The notes under the pieces are model-generated. The model was not told the DNA's origin. It ran no database searches and saw nothing but the letters and a program-made list of their open reading frames with translations. A stretch of 64,000 bases of DNA from Hyphodiscus hymeniophilus (Eukaryota > Ascomycota > Leotiomycetes > Helotiales > Hyphodiscaceae), in NCBI GenBank assembly GCA_016508695.1, contig VNKQ01000009.1, forward strand, positions 806,001 to 870,000. The letters run 5' to 3'. Below, in pieces: positions 24,001-35,700 of the stretch; positions within the stretch are counted from its first letter, which is position 1; the number at the start of each line of letters is the position of its first letter. The translations under genes were made by a program, and so were the position numbers.

Positions 24001-24354
24001 GAGGCCGCTTCAAAGATGGTCGAGAAGGCAAATGCTCTCCAAAAGGCCGCGATGGAACGACCCGGCAGCTCTGGCAATGACGAAGGCGCAAGTGGAGACG
24101 TCAGCGAGAATGAGACGGACAACCGAAGCAGTACGACCTTAGCCCCCAGTCTCTCCACTAAAGCTGTTGTTCGTGCTCCGGAGGGTATACGTCTTGAGAC
24201 TTCTGGCATGGAGGACTCTATCAGTCTGGAGGACAACAAGTCTGCTGACAACGATGGCAATCCTGATGCAGCGCCTGACGACAAGACAGAGGTGGGAGAA
24301 GGCGAACCTATTCCTGCCGAAGCAGACAACAGCAAGACTCACGATCACTCTTAA
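21095..24354 (+). CDS. hmt1: HMT1/ABCB6-type half ABC transporter
   Basis: ABC-B half transporter of the heavy-metal tolerance factor group, typically in the vacuolar membrane, where members move phytochelatin or glutathione-metal conjugates. Exons 21095-21493, 21552-23800 and 23850-24354 give 1050 residues. An extra N-terminal domain (TMD0) shows five hydrophobic segments, the last being IIRVILILFLVAFYIIFSLE. A hydrophilic linker with a His/Gly-rich HVHGHGA patch follows, then six core membrane helices, then the nucleotide-binding domain: Walker A GESGGGKST near 723, Q-loop VVPQDTILFNE, signature LSGGEKQR near 828, Walker B IIMLDEATA and H-loop AHRLST. The H-loop is completed only by removing the 49-nt intron at 23801-23849. 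A long acidic C-terminal tail follows. The substrate is inferred from family. A mitochondrial ATM1 role is less likely because of TMD0. Confidence 0.92.
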
Positions 24355-24890
24355 TTTTCTTGTACACCCTTTCGGAACGTTCACACGACTTAGTACGAAA
24401 GATTTCATTCCCAAAATTCCATTATCGGTCTAGGCGTATCTGACCTTTCGGCTTCTCGCTAATTGGGACGGAGAGCCTCGAGCCGCGATGGTACAGACTT
24501 ATGTTGCTTATAATACCACTTCCACTTTGCTGTTTATAATGACAATCCATGATGGATTACGGATTCATGATAGGGCCTAAAAAGGTGCATGATACGGGAG
24601 GTTAGCGATTGCTTTTTGCCTCATCCGAGTTTGCGAGACTCCTATAGAGTATGAAACGGGTTGCTGTTTACAAAGGGAGCGAACAGGTGTGCATACTTCG
24701 CTCATAGATAATAATGGATGCAAATCAAACGTCTGTTTAATCCCTTGAGAGTGAAATGGTAACACATAGTGTGAATCGGGAGCACATCAGCATCGGTGGA
24801 TCTATATGCAGACGTGTCAAGAGTCTCAATTGAATATACTACACTCCTCTTTCTTTTCTACGCCCACTGCCACCATGTCTCACAAATCAT
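24355..24890. other. Convergent intergenic region (HMT1 and COX4 3' flanks)
   Basis: About 540 bases between two genes that point at each other. It holds both 3' UTRs and nothing else I can identify. Confidence 0.6.
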
Positions 24891-25741
24891 CTATCGGTAG
24901 TCCGGTTTGACGAAATCGGCGAAGGTCTTAGGCTCCTCAAAATTGTGCAATCCATCTTCATGAGCATCATGTCCGTGTCCGTGGTCATGGGCATGAGGAT
25001 CTTCCGCCGGGCCAACATATTCCATTTTCAGCACATTGCCACACTCAGGGCAGCGTTCGACTGGGCGATCTTTCGACATCTGTATTCTTATCAACGGACG
25101 CCCTGTCTGCAGGGAAAGGGACAGAGCTTAGAGGGCAACGCACGGTAAGCCAAATCGTAACATGTGAATCAGCCGGGTATCCGGTGCAGCCAGCATACTG
25201 CTCTTCACCAAAAGATTTAACGACAATGGGGTTATCAAGCGTGCCTGTCCTCGATCAGCTTCGTTTCTCTTTGCAATTCGGATATGGCGTGATGTGGGCC
25301 GAACCTTTGCGAGAAGCGTCCAAGGGCTTCATGTCGAAGACGTCAATGCCCTGCATTTTCCCCAAGATCTCCAATCGCTCCAAGCCAGTTGCCTGCTCGA
25401 GATCGGACGGCACGGTTGCGGTCGCTGCTCCCGGACCGACGAGGTCTGCTTCGTCCTTGATCTCTGCATGCCATTAGCCTCAATTCCCGTATACTCGGCC
25501 CCAGCAAGCTCTTCCAGGTTCAGTATCAGTCTTGCCTTCAAACTTCTTGATCTTGCGGTCGTTTGAACTGCTCGTAGGTGTAGGTGCTGCTTCTCCTGCC
25601 AATCAGGTCAGTATCTAGGCAGCTGTTTGATGGGTGAGTAGAGCTCGTACGGCGTATGAGTGAGGTTGTGAAGCTGCGCTGGACAATGGGACGGACTGCC
25701 GCTCGTCGGGCGGCAACGAATGCGGAGCGTTGGAGAAACAT
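24891..25741 (-). CDS. cox4: Cytochrome c oxidase subunit 4 (COX4; mammalian Vb type)
   Basis: Nuclear-encoded matrix-side subunit of complex IV. Five inferred exons, 25741-25651, 25595-25536, 25463-25305, 25244-25144 and 25079-24891, give 199 residues. The N-terminus (MFLQRSAFVAARRAAVRP) is an Arg/Ala-rich mitochondrial presequence. Family landmarks appear in order across the splices: KFEEIKDEADLVGPGA, LEQATGLERLEILGKMQG, VVKSFGEEQYAGCTGYPADSH, then SKDRPVERCPECGNVLKMEY and the C-terminal EPKTFADFVKPDYR. The Cys of YAGC, the His of DSH and the CPEC pair are the expected zinc ligands. A His/Asp-rich insert (HDHGHGHDAHED) precedes the C-terminus. Intron 2 (25464-25535, 72 nt) has a GC donor (AAG|GCAAGA). 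No GT alternative keeps frame. The other introns are ordinary GT-AG. Confidence 0.9.
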
Positions 25742-28700
25742 GGTGGCTTCAATTGGGTTGTTTTGAAAGGTTTGAAGTGGTTCGATTATCGAGGTTCTCG
25801 TCGAAGCCACCGTGCCTGGAGCCTGAGGCATGAAGTGACATCGTATATCACGTGATCATGCAGTCCCTTTGAATTTCGATTGGGGATAGCAAGTCCTGGA
25901 TTGCACTCATTCATCACCTACCTTACCGCCTCAGGATGTAAGTTTATGGTTCGCTTCAACTCCTGGGCTGTCTAGTACACATTTAAGACCCGAAACGGAT
26001 AGGCAGCAGTCTGCCGATTTCAATACTCTACCGTTGGACAGAGGTAGTTGCTCACATGATCCTTTTCTCTCAGAGTTTTGAGCGATGCGGAGCCTACCAC
26101 GAACGGCTCACCAGATGCCACAACATAATGTTCTCTAGGACCTTAAAATGGGTCGCCCCTTGACGATCAAGCAACCAAAGTCGTTCGAGTAGTTCTTGAC
26201 CAATTCCAGCCCTTCGATTATTCTGAGCGATTGGATCCAAAGCAATCAACACGGCATTCTACTTGCATTGTAGCCATAAGCATTTTCACTTGCTCTGAGT
26301 CGTGTAACTAGACTTCTTCGCGCAAGTACTCCGAAGGCTCACAAATACCACTGCTACTTTTGGCTCAGTTGCTGGTTGCAGTGTTCTTTAATACCCTCAT
26401 TGTCCATTTCTATTCTTGGGAGGCGCCAAAGCAAGGTGGATTCTAATCTGGCTGAATAAATGACTATCACTTGATACCAGCTTTGTAGGTCTCATCTTGA
26501 TATCTTCATTCCTAAAAGTGCTAGGAAGCCCCTGAGCGATTCCAATCCCATCGAATCAACGAGCTCACGGCATGGGAGCGACCCATCATTGGTAGATTCT
26601 GTTGGCAGCTCAAGAGACTGAGCATTTCTCAACATCTAGCACACCATGTTTCCTTATCTCCATTCGAAACCCCTACAAACCGTCTACAGGATGAACTTAG
26701 TTGTCTACGACGCAAAAATCCTGACGACGACCGCATCTTCCTCATCATACCGAATCCCACGCCTTCAGCTCTATTTACCCCGCAATCCCCTTCTCTATTC
26801 TAGGGCCAGTCACTTAGAGGGCTTGGATCAGAGTGTCTAGAAATTGGCTAAGATCACAAATGGACTTGACTCACACTCGGTTTCAAGGAAAAAATCATCG
26901 AAGCCTGGGAAATTTATTGTTTGGCCGCTCGTTATTTTGGTTCGGAGGATATGAACCGGATATCCCAATCCTATCACAATGCCTCATACGCCTGACACAA
27001 TATCGAATGAAAGTGATATGTTTGGCCTGTAAGAGATCACTCTGCTACACCGCATCTTTACGTTAGCCCTCTTTTTAAGCCTCACACTCAAACCCAAAGC
27101 GAAGTCTAGATCAACAAAGAGACGAAAACTCTGGACCCGAGTATCGCGCCGCCTAGTACGGCCGAGGGAAGACTGCACCAAAGCCTCAAATTATAATCTA
27201 GTAAGCTAGCAGATAGCAAAGCTATACAGCGACGGGAAATTATTTGCTCAAAGAACACCATCCTACTGCTCCAATAATCGCGGCGGTCATTTTAAGGGCA
27301 TTCTCTCACATGCATGGCGGAGCTTGATGCATCCTGCGACAGATGATTGAGGCGGACATATAACGTTTTGTGGATATTTGCGTACAGTTGTTCTCATAGC
27401 GCGCTGGGGCCTTGCTTCATCAAGCGATGCCTCCCTTTGAAAAAGCTAGTGGAGCGGAGGACACAACCTGGGCTTCGAATAAGTCCGAAATAAGTCGGGA
27501 AACGAGAAGCTATAGATTAAAGTACTACTCAGATTCTAGAAGATAAAGGAGAGCCACCATAGGCTACACACAGAACAAACGATTTGAGATGTTTGGTTAT
27601 TGCTTAGTGACGATTTCACTCCTGACATAACAGACTCGATCGAAGCAACACTAACCTGTAAAGGCTTGAACGATCATGAGGCTGTGTTGAATATCAAAGT
27701 CGTGAGAAGTAGTTTCGGCGGCCCGCTCACTTTAAGCCCAGTATACTCTAGAGAAGTAGTATGTTCATTCTTGCTGCATCGGTCCGTTAGTCTTGAAAAC
27801 AAGTGGCGATTGAACCTTACTCGGTCCGACCTACTTCAACGGCACAGATCTTGAGATTGGGCATTGAATTCTATCCTTAGCCCCAAATTAGTCCTCCCGT
27901 TTGTCATGTTTCTGTCAGCCTTAAATATAAAGATTCTCCCAATGCATACAAGCCTTCTACGGCCGCTCAGACACAATCGTCATTTCAAATGTTTCTAGAA
28001 AGATCGGAAAGCTCCATCTGGACAAAAGCCCGTTGTGACACGGCTGATCGCTTTTCAAAAATAGATAACGTTTAGAAGTGGCAACAATCTACCAAGTGAT
28101 AAGCGATGCACCCCTGAAGGAACCCCGGAAAGGGGGCGAGCACAGCCATGCCCATCATGCCATGGCGCTGGAAAGAAGGCAAAGAACAAGAAAAGAAGAA
28201 ACGCACGAGCCCGAAACCGCAAAACCCAATCTCATGCATTTCATGCAGAAGCCTCACCTCGGTAATGGCTTCCGGTGCTTGGAGCCTTAGGGCGAAGCAA
28301 CCTCCATTTCAACGTCAACGTCCAGACATCCATTGCAATCGTGTATCAGGCTTCATGGTACCACAAACAAAGCCTCCACGCGGCTATAGCACGTAAAAGA
28401 ACCAATCATTAAGTGTGGAATCCTGGCCCAAAAAGGCTGCAACGCATAATGCGTTATCAGGCATAAATTAACATGTTATGCCTGCCCATCCCCCCTGCGC
28501 TGCTGAAAGTTCTGAAACCGGATGCTCACGAAAGATGATACGGTCCTGCGAGAAAATACCCCGGCCTCATGCGGCTCTTTTGATGCTGGAGTGGCTATGT
28601 TTGACACGTAGTATTCTCTTGAAGTCAAATCAGTATGTGAGCCAATTTGCGTGTCGAGTTGTTTCTTGAGTGGATGTCTTGCGATCGTGTAGGTATTCAT

Positions 28701-29533
28701 TCTGGTAATTATCCAAGACAAGCCAGAACTCAGGACGATTTGGCTAACAGACGAATAATTATTATATATAATACTAGATACCTAAAACTAATCTATGAGT
28801 TCCCGTACTCTTTTCGCAGCCACATCGTAACTTCAAATCATCCCTCATGAGTGCCAAAGAAACGCTATCCACACCAACGAAACATGTGTGTGACAATGTA
28901 AGTGTATACGCGAAAGTAGGGAGGAAAGTGGCGACATTATGTTGCGACGCACCACAAGGCTGGGTATATCTTGAAAGCAAAACTGATCCTCATCATGCGC
29001 TCCCCTGAATCGTCATGACCCAATATCGTCACGTAATGCGATTATAATACGAATCGAATCATGAATGTCGTACCTCCAGAGCTCCGATCTACCCCTTTTT
29101 GCGCCCTCAGATGCCCGTCCTTCTTTTCTTGATTGCCAACCCATGGCACCTCCTTTTCAACCAGCAGAAAGACTTTCATTCCTGAATATAGTAGAGACAT
29201 ATGCGTAAGAAAACAAAATTAAAAGATGAGCGTGTGAAAAAGTGGGACGTGTCCCAGTCGCGTGATGATCCTATTTCGGAATACGCATTCTGTAGAATAA
29301 AATGGTGCTGAGGGACTGAGCTGGTCTTCAACATCCAGATACGAGGATATTCGAGCCTCGTCTAGTTGTCGAGTGTTGCGAAATTTTAGAAGTATAGATG
29401 GTAGTTTTGGAGAAGAACATCTGTCTGCGCAAGAGTTTCACACACGCCGGTCTTGCTGATGCGGTCTTGCTTTGGGCTAATATCCGGTGTCCCCAAGATC
29501 AGAAGCGGCTGCTTCTGCTGGAGACGCTGAATG
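25742..29533. other. Long gene-poor region
   Basis: About 3.8 kb with no intact gene. It holds the COX4 promoter at its left end, an acetyltransferase relic at 26094-26258 (listed separately), purine-rich sequence near 28080-28220 and an A+T-rich patch near 28750-28790. Short frames elsewhere have no family resemblance. Confidence 0.45.
26094..26258 (-). pseudogene. Relic of a GNAT-family N-acetyltransferase
   Basis: The minus strand encodes about 54 uninterrupted residues from 26258 to the stop at 26094. They contain VLIALDPIAQNNRRAGIGQE, then LLERLWLLDRQGATHFKVL. This matches motif A of GNAT acetyltransferases, including the acetyl-CoA pyrophosphate loop (R/Q-x-x-G-x-G, here RRAGIG). The frame is closed upstream by TAG, and the expected N-terminal and C-terminal parts are not continuous. 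Upstream sequence to 26630 has protein-like pieces in other frames interrupted by several stops. Likely a decayed gene. Confidence 0.5.
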
Positions 29534-30512
29534 CTATAACTCGGGGTTGTCCAACTCGCTGGCTTTCTCCTTGCACGATTGAGATGTGAAACCCGCACCA
29601 ACTTTCTGTGCGATTATGCGCCATTTCTCCTGCTCATAGTCATGAAGTGCTGTGCGAAGTTTCTGAATCTACGAAACGAGTCAGAATCTTTGTAAATGTC
29701 TGAGCGAACGATGTAAAACCCACTGTCTCATCACTCCACTGTGTGGTTTTTGCTTTCAACTTCGTGCAGTAGCGGACCTGCAGAGTGCCAGATGATCGTC
29801 CAGGGAAAAACTCTGCAATCTGCTTCCAGGTCAAAGATTTGTTCTCCTTTAAGTCTACTAGAAGTTGGTCATCCTCTGGCGTGAACTTTAACTTCGGCCC
29901 TCTAGGTCGCGGAGCTGGCTGTGGCATCCCCTCCAGACCAACAACACTTGGTGCACCTCCCCCACCAGACATCATGCTTGAGTCTGGGTCCCCGGTCCGA
30001 GGTACTTTCGAACGATGGCCTGTATTCGGTAGTGGGTGACTGTGATAAGTCTGCACTGATTGACCACCGTACCCCACCATCGACTGCTCCGGCATCTGTG
30101 AAGGCATACGCTGCAATCCACCAGTCTGCATTGACCCCTCTGGTAAATGTACCATCTCCAACTCTAAATCATCTCGTTGCCTCTTGCCTCCAGTTGGTTG
30201 TTGCATCTGCCGCGCATCATATGAAATCATGCCCTGCCCACCACCGAACTGAGGGGATTGGTGGTGGGCCATTCCACGCGGATCCAGTAGGACTTGGTGT
30301 TGCTGAACTTGTTGAGGGTGTGGATGTGGTTGATGGGGGTGGTGATGCACCCCAAGCTGTCCTAGCGTATTGAGGCCTTGCGCGCCGACGTTTTGGATAT
30401 CTTGAACATGAGAAACGTAGGCGCGCTCTTCGGGAGGACCCTCGGGGTGGGCATAGTCGATATAAGGATCGTGGGCCTCCTGTTGCTCGTGGCCAGGATG
30501 AAAGCCAGACAT
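29534..30512 (-). CDS. Myb/SANT-like DNA-binding domain protein
   Basis: Exons 30512-29724 and 29668-29534 give 307 residues. The C-terminal part has two Myb-like repeats with the spaced Trp pattern: KFTPEDDQLLVDLKENKSLTW ending in GTLQVRYCTKLKAK, then WSDETIQKLRTALHDYEQEK ending in GAGFTSQSCKEKASEL. The second repeat appears only after removing the 55-nt intron at 29669-29723 (GTGGGT...TTTCGTAG). The N-terminal 200 residues are rich in His, Gln, Pro and Gly (for example HHHPHQPHPHPQQVQQHQ) with a GKRQRDD basic patch. A nuclear transcription or chromatin role is inferred. The start is uncertain: 30512 is the second ATG of an ATGCATG, and an in-frame ATC at 30581 has no support as a start. Confidence 0.8.
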
Positions 30513-32787
30513 GCATGGATTCCACCTCAGCGAACTGCTCACGCAGGTCGCCGGGGGCAGAGTTAGTACGTGCTGGATCACTGCTGGATCGTTTTATGTT
30601 TCCAGAAGGGTCGTTGATCGTGTGCCGTCTTGTTGTTTTGAGCAGTGCGACTGTGCGCGTTTCGAGTTCTGGGTATATAATGCTCCAATATAGCTTGGTC
30701 ATTCAAAAGCCGAAAGCCGTACGGCAAAACATCTACTGGGTTGCAATACACAGCGAGCCACCAAACAAAGTGTTCAACGGTCTTCCGTGAGGGGCGCTGA
30801 CCCGCGAAGTAACGCGGTGAAGGTATGTGAATGAGAAAGATATACAGTTGTGGGGAGGGGGAGTGGCATGCCTTTGCATTATATCTTTCGTCCGGTCTCT
30901 GCGTTAAGCCAAGCATTAACGGCAATGTCGTAGGCCCAATTTAAAGGTACAGGCACGACCTGACAATGGCTCAAAGCGTGCCAGCGATTCGCCATTCACG
31001 AGACGATATCTGCATTGAGCAGCAAAGGAAATGATGCGATGGGCAACCGTTTTGGCAATCGGATTATGCCTGGGTGCAGCCCGTCCCATTTGGGCAACCT
31101 GGCGGAGTAGATCCCAAGGTAAAGCCTGCAAAGAGGAGCATGGACTTCAAAAGCAGCCTCCACAAGCAAGGAGCCCGACGGCCGTCCAAGTTGGACAAAT
31201 CCCAGACCTGGCGCAGTGGTGGAGCGGATATCGAGGTGGGGGGAAAGGAATGGTGCTTCATCTCTACTCCACAGGGCATAAGCTCTAGAAACTGCATAGA
31301 AGCTTCTGAGACTGGTGGCGTCAATGAAACCACCCTGGCACTGACAGGCATTGTTCGGCAAAGATCAGGGGCAACGAACTTCTCCAGGGCGTTGAATCCG
31401 GAAGCGAGGTCAATGCTGCCAGGATTACGAAGGGAGGGACCACTTTGCCACAGTAGTCTATTAAAAATAGAATGGCAAAAGGAGAAGACAGGAAATCGAT
31501 AGGATCAGAAGACATCGAAAGCATTTGTACACGGAGATGACGAAAGTAATGCAGCGATCCCGAAGAAGAACAAATAGGAGAGATGAGGGAAAATGGAAAC
31601 AAGAATATCCAAGATAATCACCGATTCGCCATGGATGATGGAGTGAGTGAGGCGCCACAGACTCTCATGGCGCTCCTCCAGTCCACGCCCAACGAAATGA
31701 GACTGGTATGCCGAGAATCTGGTCAGCCCTGCATCCGGGAAACACTGGCGCATGGAATGCTGCGAAGAAGGCTGAAGAACAGTGACTTCACTGCATTATT
31801 GACAGGCGCACGGCAGTAGGTAGGTGATCGTCGTCACCATCATCTGCAATATCGCCGCCCTCTCGAGGGGGATCCATGCGTAATATTGGCATGATATTAC
31901 ACTTTCATGCTCTCGCGATAGTGAGCTACTGGTGCAGTTAGACTCATCTGGTCATATGAGGATCTTGCAGTAAGGCATTGACGGGAAATCTCAAGGGTGC
32001 ATGAACTTTACCAAAAAGGTCAGAGATTGAAAGCAAATCAGCAACTCGCCGTACCTGGATCAACTTCCGACATGGGATGCTGCGATGCGATGGTCCTAGG
32101 CGAGTGACAGGAAAGTATCATTTGTTTCTGAGGGTTCGGTGATTCCCAGAGGGATTGAGAAGATGAGGAGAGGAAGAAACACGAAACGGCCAGTTCGCTT
32201 GGTTTTCACTCAGCGTCAGTTTCTGGTGTCTGGTCTGTGCCAGATTCCACAGCACACCTGCACCACGCCAGAAACGGATACCAGCTGAGTCTTGTACCTG
32301 AAAAGCAATACATCCAAGCGAAAGCATACATGGAGGTACAAGAGAGAGACTTCACGCACACAATAGATCGACTTATTTTAGCAAGAGAGAGAGACAGTTG
32401 CGTTTTGAATTTTCCGGCTCTGGATGGTTCCTCGATCCCGCATGAGTCATGACACCAGATCAGATTTATCAGATCGACTTTGGGGTCTGGTAGCAGGAAA
32501 TAAGAATGCCGAGTAGGGCGATCATACAGCCACAGATCAGCATAAACTCCACTTTTATTATTATTGATCACCATCTGATGAGTGCTTCACATTTTATGCT
32601 TATAATACAGAATTGCTACATTTCGCCCATCAAACGCCAACAAGACCCAGTCCCCAATATCTTTTACCACCTCGTGGATCAAAAATCACCCACGCAGAAA
32701 ATCAAGTCCTTCCAATTTCCCTCCGACACCATATGCCATCACACAAACATCGTTCAGCCGCTTTCGATGCACTCGATGCAGAGGGCC
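30513..32787. other. Intergenic region between the Myb-like gene and PRP8
   Basis: About 2.3 kb containing the Myb-like gene's promoter and leader at one end and the PRP8 3' flank at the other. I found no coding region or RNA gene. A tRNA A-box-like stretch at 31209 lacks a B box. Confidence 0.45.
30674..30679 (-). promoter_or_regulatory. Possible TATA box of the Myb-like gene
   Basis: TATATA on the minus strand about 160 bp upstream of the inferred start codon. Position and sequence are reasonable, but there is no further support. Confidence 0.3.
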
Positions 32788-35700
32788 TCATGCAAATGTG
32801 TCCTCTCTGTCAACCCAGATGTCCTCCAATTCTGCGAAGTTTTGGAAATGTAGAGGGCGATGTTGGTCACTATAGAATGGTAAGGGAGTATCCAGCTTCA
32901 CATGCACCGGCTTCTTTTCAATTCCACCAAACGCGCTTCCCATGAAGCTGTAGTTCCAGGAGTTGTTCTCCGGCACGAGGAAATATCCTCGAATCTTGTC
33001 ACTCAGCAGAAGCTGGCACTTCTCTCCCATATTCGTGCTAAAGCCTTGAGGCTGGTCGCTACCGAGGTCCTTATTCTCTGCACCCCATTTATATCCTTGA
33101 GGTGTAAGTGCCCATGATGCAAGCGAAACACTACCAGGCGTAAAAGAGACAGTCATGCTAATAGTCTTCTTGTCCCATGTTTTGTGCGCATTCATGAGAC
33201 GAGCATGCTGAGTGACATCCATAGCCGTCATATACGGAGGTTCGTTACCGGAGACAGTGTGGATAATTCCAAGAGGCTCCATTTGATCGAGGTATTCGTG
33301 TTGGGGCAGGTTTTGTGGCAGCTGAATATCCCGAGTATTTCCAATCTGAGGCACCATCACAATGCATCGAATTTCCTTCACTTGATCGTTGTCTGGCGGT
33401 GATGAACCATAAAGGTAACCAGCTACCTGCACACGAAGATCCGCAATTGTGATGAATCGCTTAAGGATGTTCTTGGGCATGATATAGGTAAAATGGTCAT
33501 CTTCCTTGATGTCGTCAGATGAAATGTAGATATTGTTGGCGCGAGTGCGGAGATTTGAGGTTGCGATGGCGCGAGTTCTCCATTCGGTCTTCGATGCAAA
33601 AGTCTGCTGCTCAAATTGTGAAGTTGTAGTGACAATGATATCCTCCCCATGAACATTCTGAGTCTTCGTTGTCACGGCAGTTAATTGCTGTTGCTCTTGC
33701 TGCTGCTTCTCAATTTCTGCCGCTTGTTGACGTTGCATCGAGGGAGCACTGATCTCCATACCCAAGATAATATCTCGGACTTCGCTACTAGTCAAACTTG
33801 ACGTGTTGACATTGTTTTTCTTGCCATAGTCGTTCAGGATGAGATCTCGTAATTGCGTCTCGACCTTGATCCAATCCTCGTCAGACAGAGTAGGCCAAAT
33901 ATGATGCTCCTGCGTAATGACGGTCTTGTCCGGTCTCAGTAGAAGCTTCGTCTTATCTTGATTGACATGAAGAGCTCGAAGAATCAAAATGAGACGGGAG
34001 AACGCTGTATATGATGAAATGCTTTTGAGCCATTCATCGTAGAGGTTGAAGAGAACCATTTGAGGCTCGGTCGCTCGCAGAATCATGTCTCCAAGCTTCT
34101 CGACTTTCATCGCAGCCTGGAAAGGCAGCTGAAGCTCAGATGCACGGATCGAAATGTTGGGAAAGTCGAGCAAATGGACCTCAAGAGGATCGAGCAGACC
34201 TTTTCGAGTAACAATCAGTTGCTTCGGTTGTTCTTCCACAGGCAGGGATCGAATAAGGGCTGCGACTTCTTCGGCCGTCTTCCACTTCGCTAATTGACCC
34301 AGACGCTTCTGACCAGCCCAGACACTTGTGTGGATGATCTTAAGGAAGAGCTGACCGGTGCGGGGGTTGAAGATGAATATGGCACCGTTAATAGGCTTGG
34401 TCGTCAGGTTTCCCTCGAAGGTCTTGTGGATGGTCACACGGTAGACGTTGGTATCGTCAATGAACAGCTGTATCTGGTTGCTGAAAAGCTCTGAATAGTT
34501 TTGAGAATTCAGGAACTCTTGGTTGCTCTCTGATGCGTACAGCTGGAGACCCTTGCGGATACGTTCTCGGAGAACATACAAGGCAGGATTTGCTTTCATG
34601 ACCTTCGCCATTGCTTGCTGGACGAGCGTCTTGAGACCAGGGAAGTATTGACCATAAGCAGAGTAAAGATTGTATGCAAGGTCGATGCCAATCATGACTC
34701 CGGTTGCGGACGGGTAGATACTCATGCTGTCAGTTGTGTAGTCGAGGTATTTGGCGCGGACATATCGTTCGATATCATGAGAATCGTAATCACCATATCG
34801 AAGTTGGACATCGACCCAAAACTTATTAGTGGTCGTCGCCTCAATCTGATCCTTGGTATCAAAGAGGAGAGATGGTCGAGTTACGTTCCACTTGTGGCTG
34901 GCAAATAGAAGGATATCTGCGCAGGAACTGTTCATCTTGTACGACTTTCTGGGATGGATCGTCTCTTTCTGGACGGTCTCGATACCCAATTGCTCTAGTT
35001 CTTGGTCGAAAACTATCAATCAATAAGTATGCGTGGTTGCGTGAGTTTTATTAGGGGCTGCGAAGTTCAAACTTACCTTGGCACAGATCCATGACGACTG
35101 ATTCATGGATTTTTTGCCACAAATGGGCTCGGAAGATTTGAATCAGGGAGATCTTTAGTGTAGGAATCTTGCCATGCAAGAAGATACCTGTCAAATCCAG
35201 TTGCACCTGGAAACCAACGTAAACGTTTGCTACAAATCAATTAGCATGAAAATATTGGTATAAGAATCTGGGTAAACATACCTCTGTTGATCGTCGGACT
35301 CCACCAGAGCGTGAATCGACGATTTGGAATCTGATTGAGACCAGATCTTTGAGCGTTTGTTAATTTCTTGAATTTCATAGACTCTTCGAAACCTAGGGGA
35401 GTGAGATGTTAGTAATTATCCGAACACCAGAGCTTTATGGCAAAATGCAATAAGTAATATTGAGTGGTGAAAATTCGCAATAAACGAAGTACATAACGGG
35501 AGAGTGCAAGAGTTATCAATTGTGGAGGGAAATCATGAAACTAGGGAACGGATGGTCTTACCTGATGCTTTTTCCCAGAAGAGACCTTCCCAAGATGGGA
35601 ATGCGGTTGCTTTAAACAGAGTGTGCTCCAAAATAGTTTCCACGCCACCCAGAGCTTGGATCACTATTTGAAAATTAGCATTGCTTCATCGATGTGACCC

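Noticed and set aside
21095..24354. Mitochondrial iron-sulfur exporter ATM1
   Set aside because: The five-helix N-terminal TMD0 and the lack of a presequence fit the HMT1/ABCB6 group better.
24891..25094. A separate 67-residue zinc protein starting at 25094
   Set aside because: It is the last exon of COX4 plus read-through into intron 4; the upstream exons restore the complete family protein.
31205..31235. tRNA gene suggested by an A-box-like TGGCGCAGTGG at 31209
   Set aside because: No B box (GGTTCRA) follows at the right distance and no cloverleaf can be drawn.
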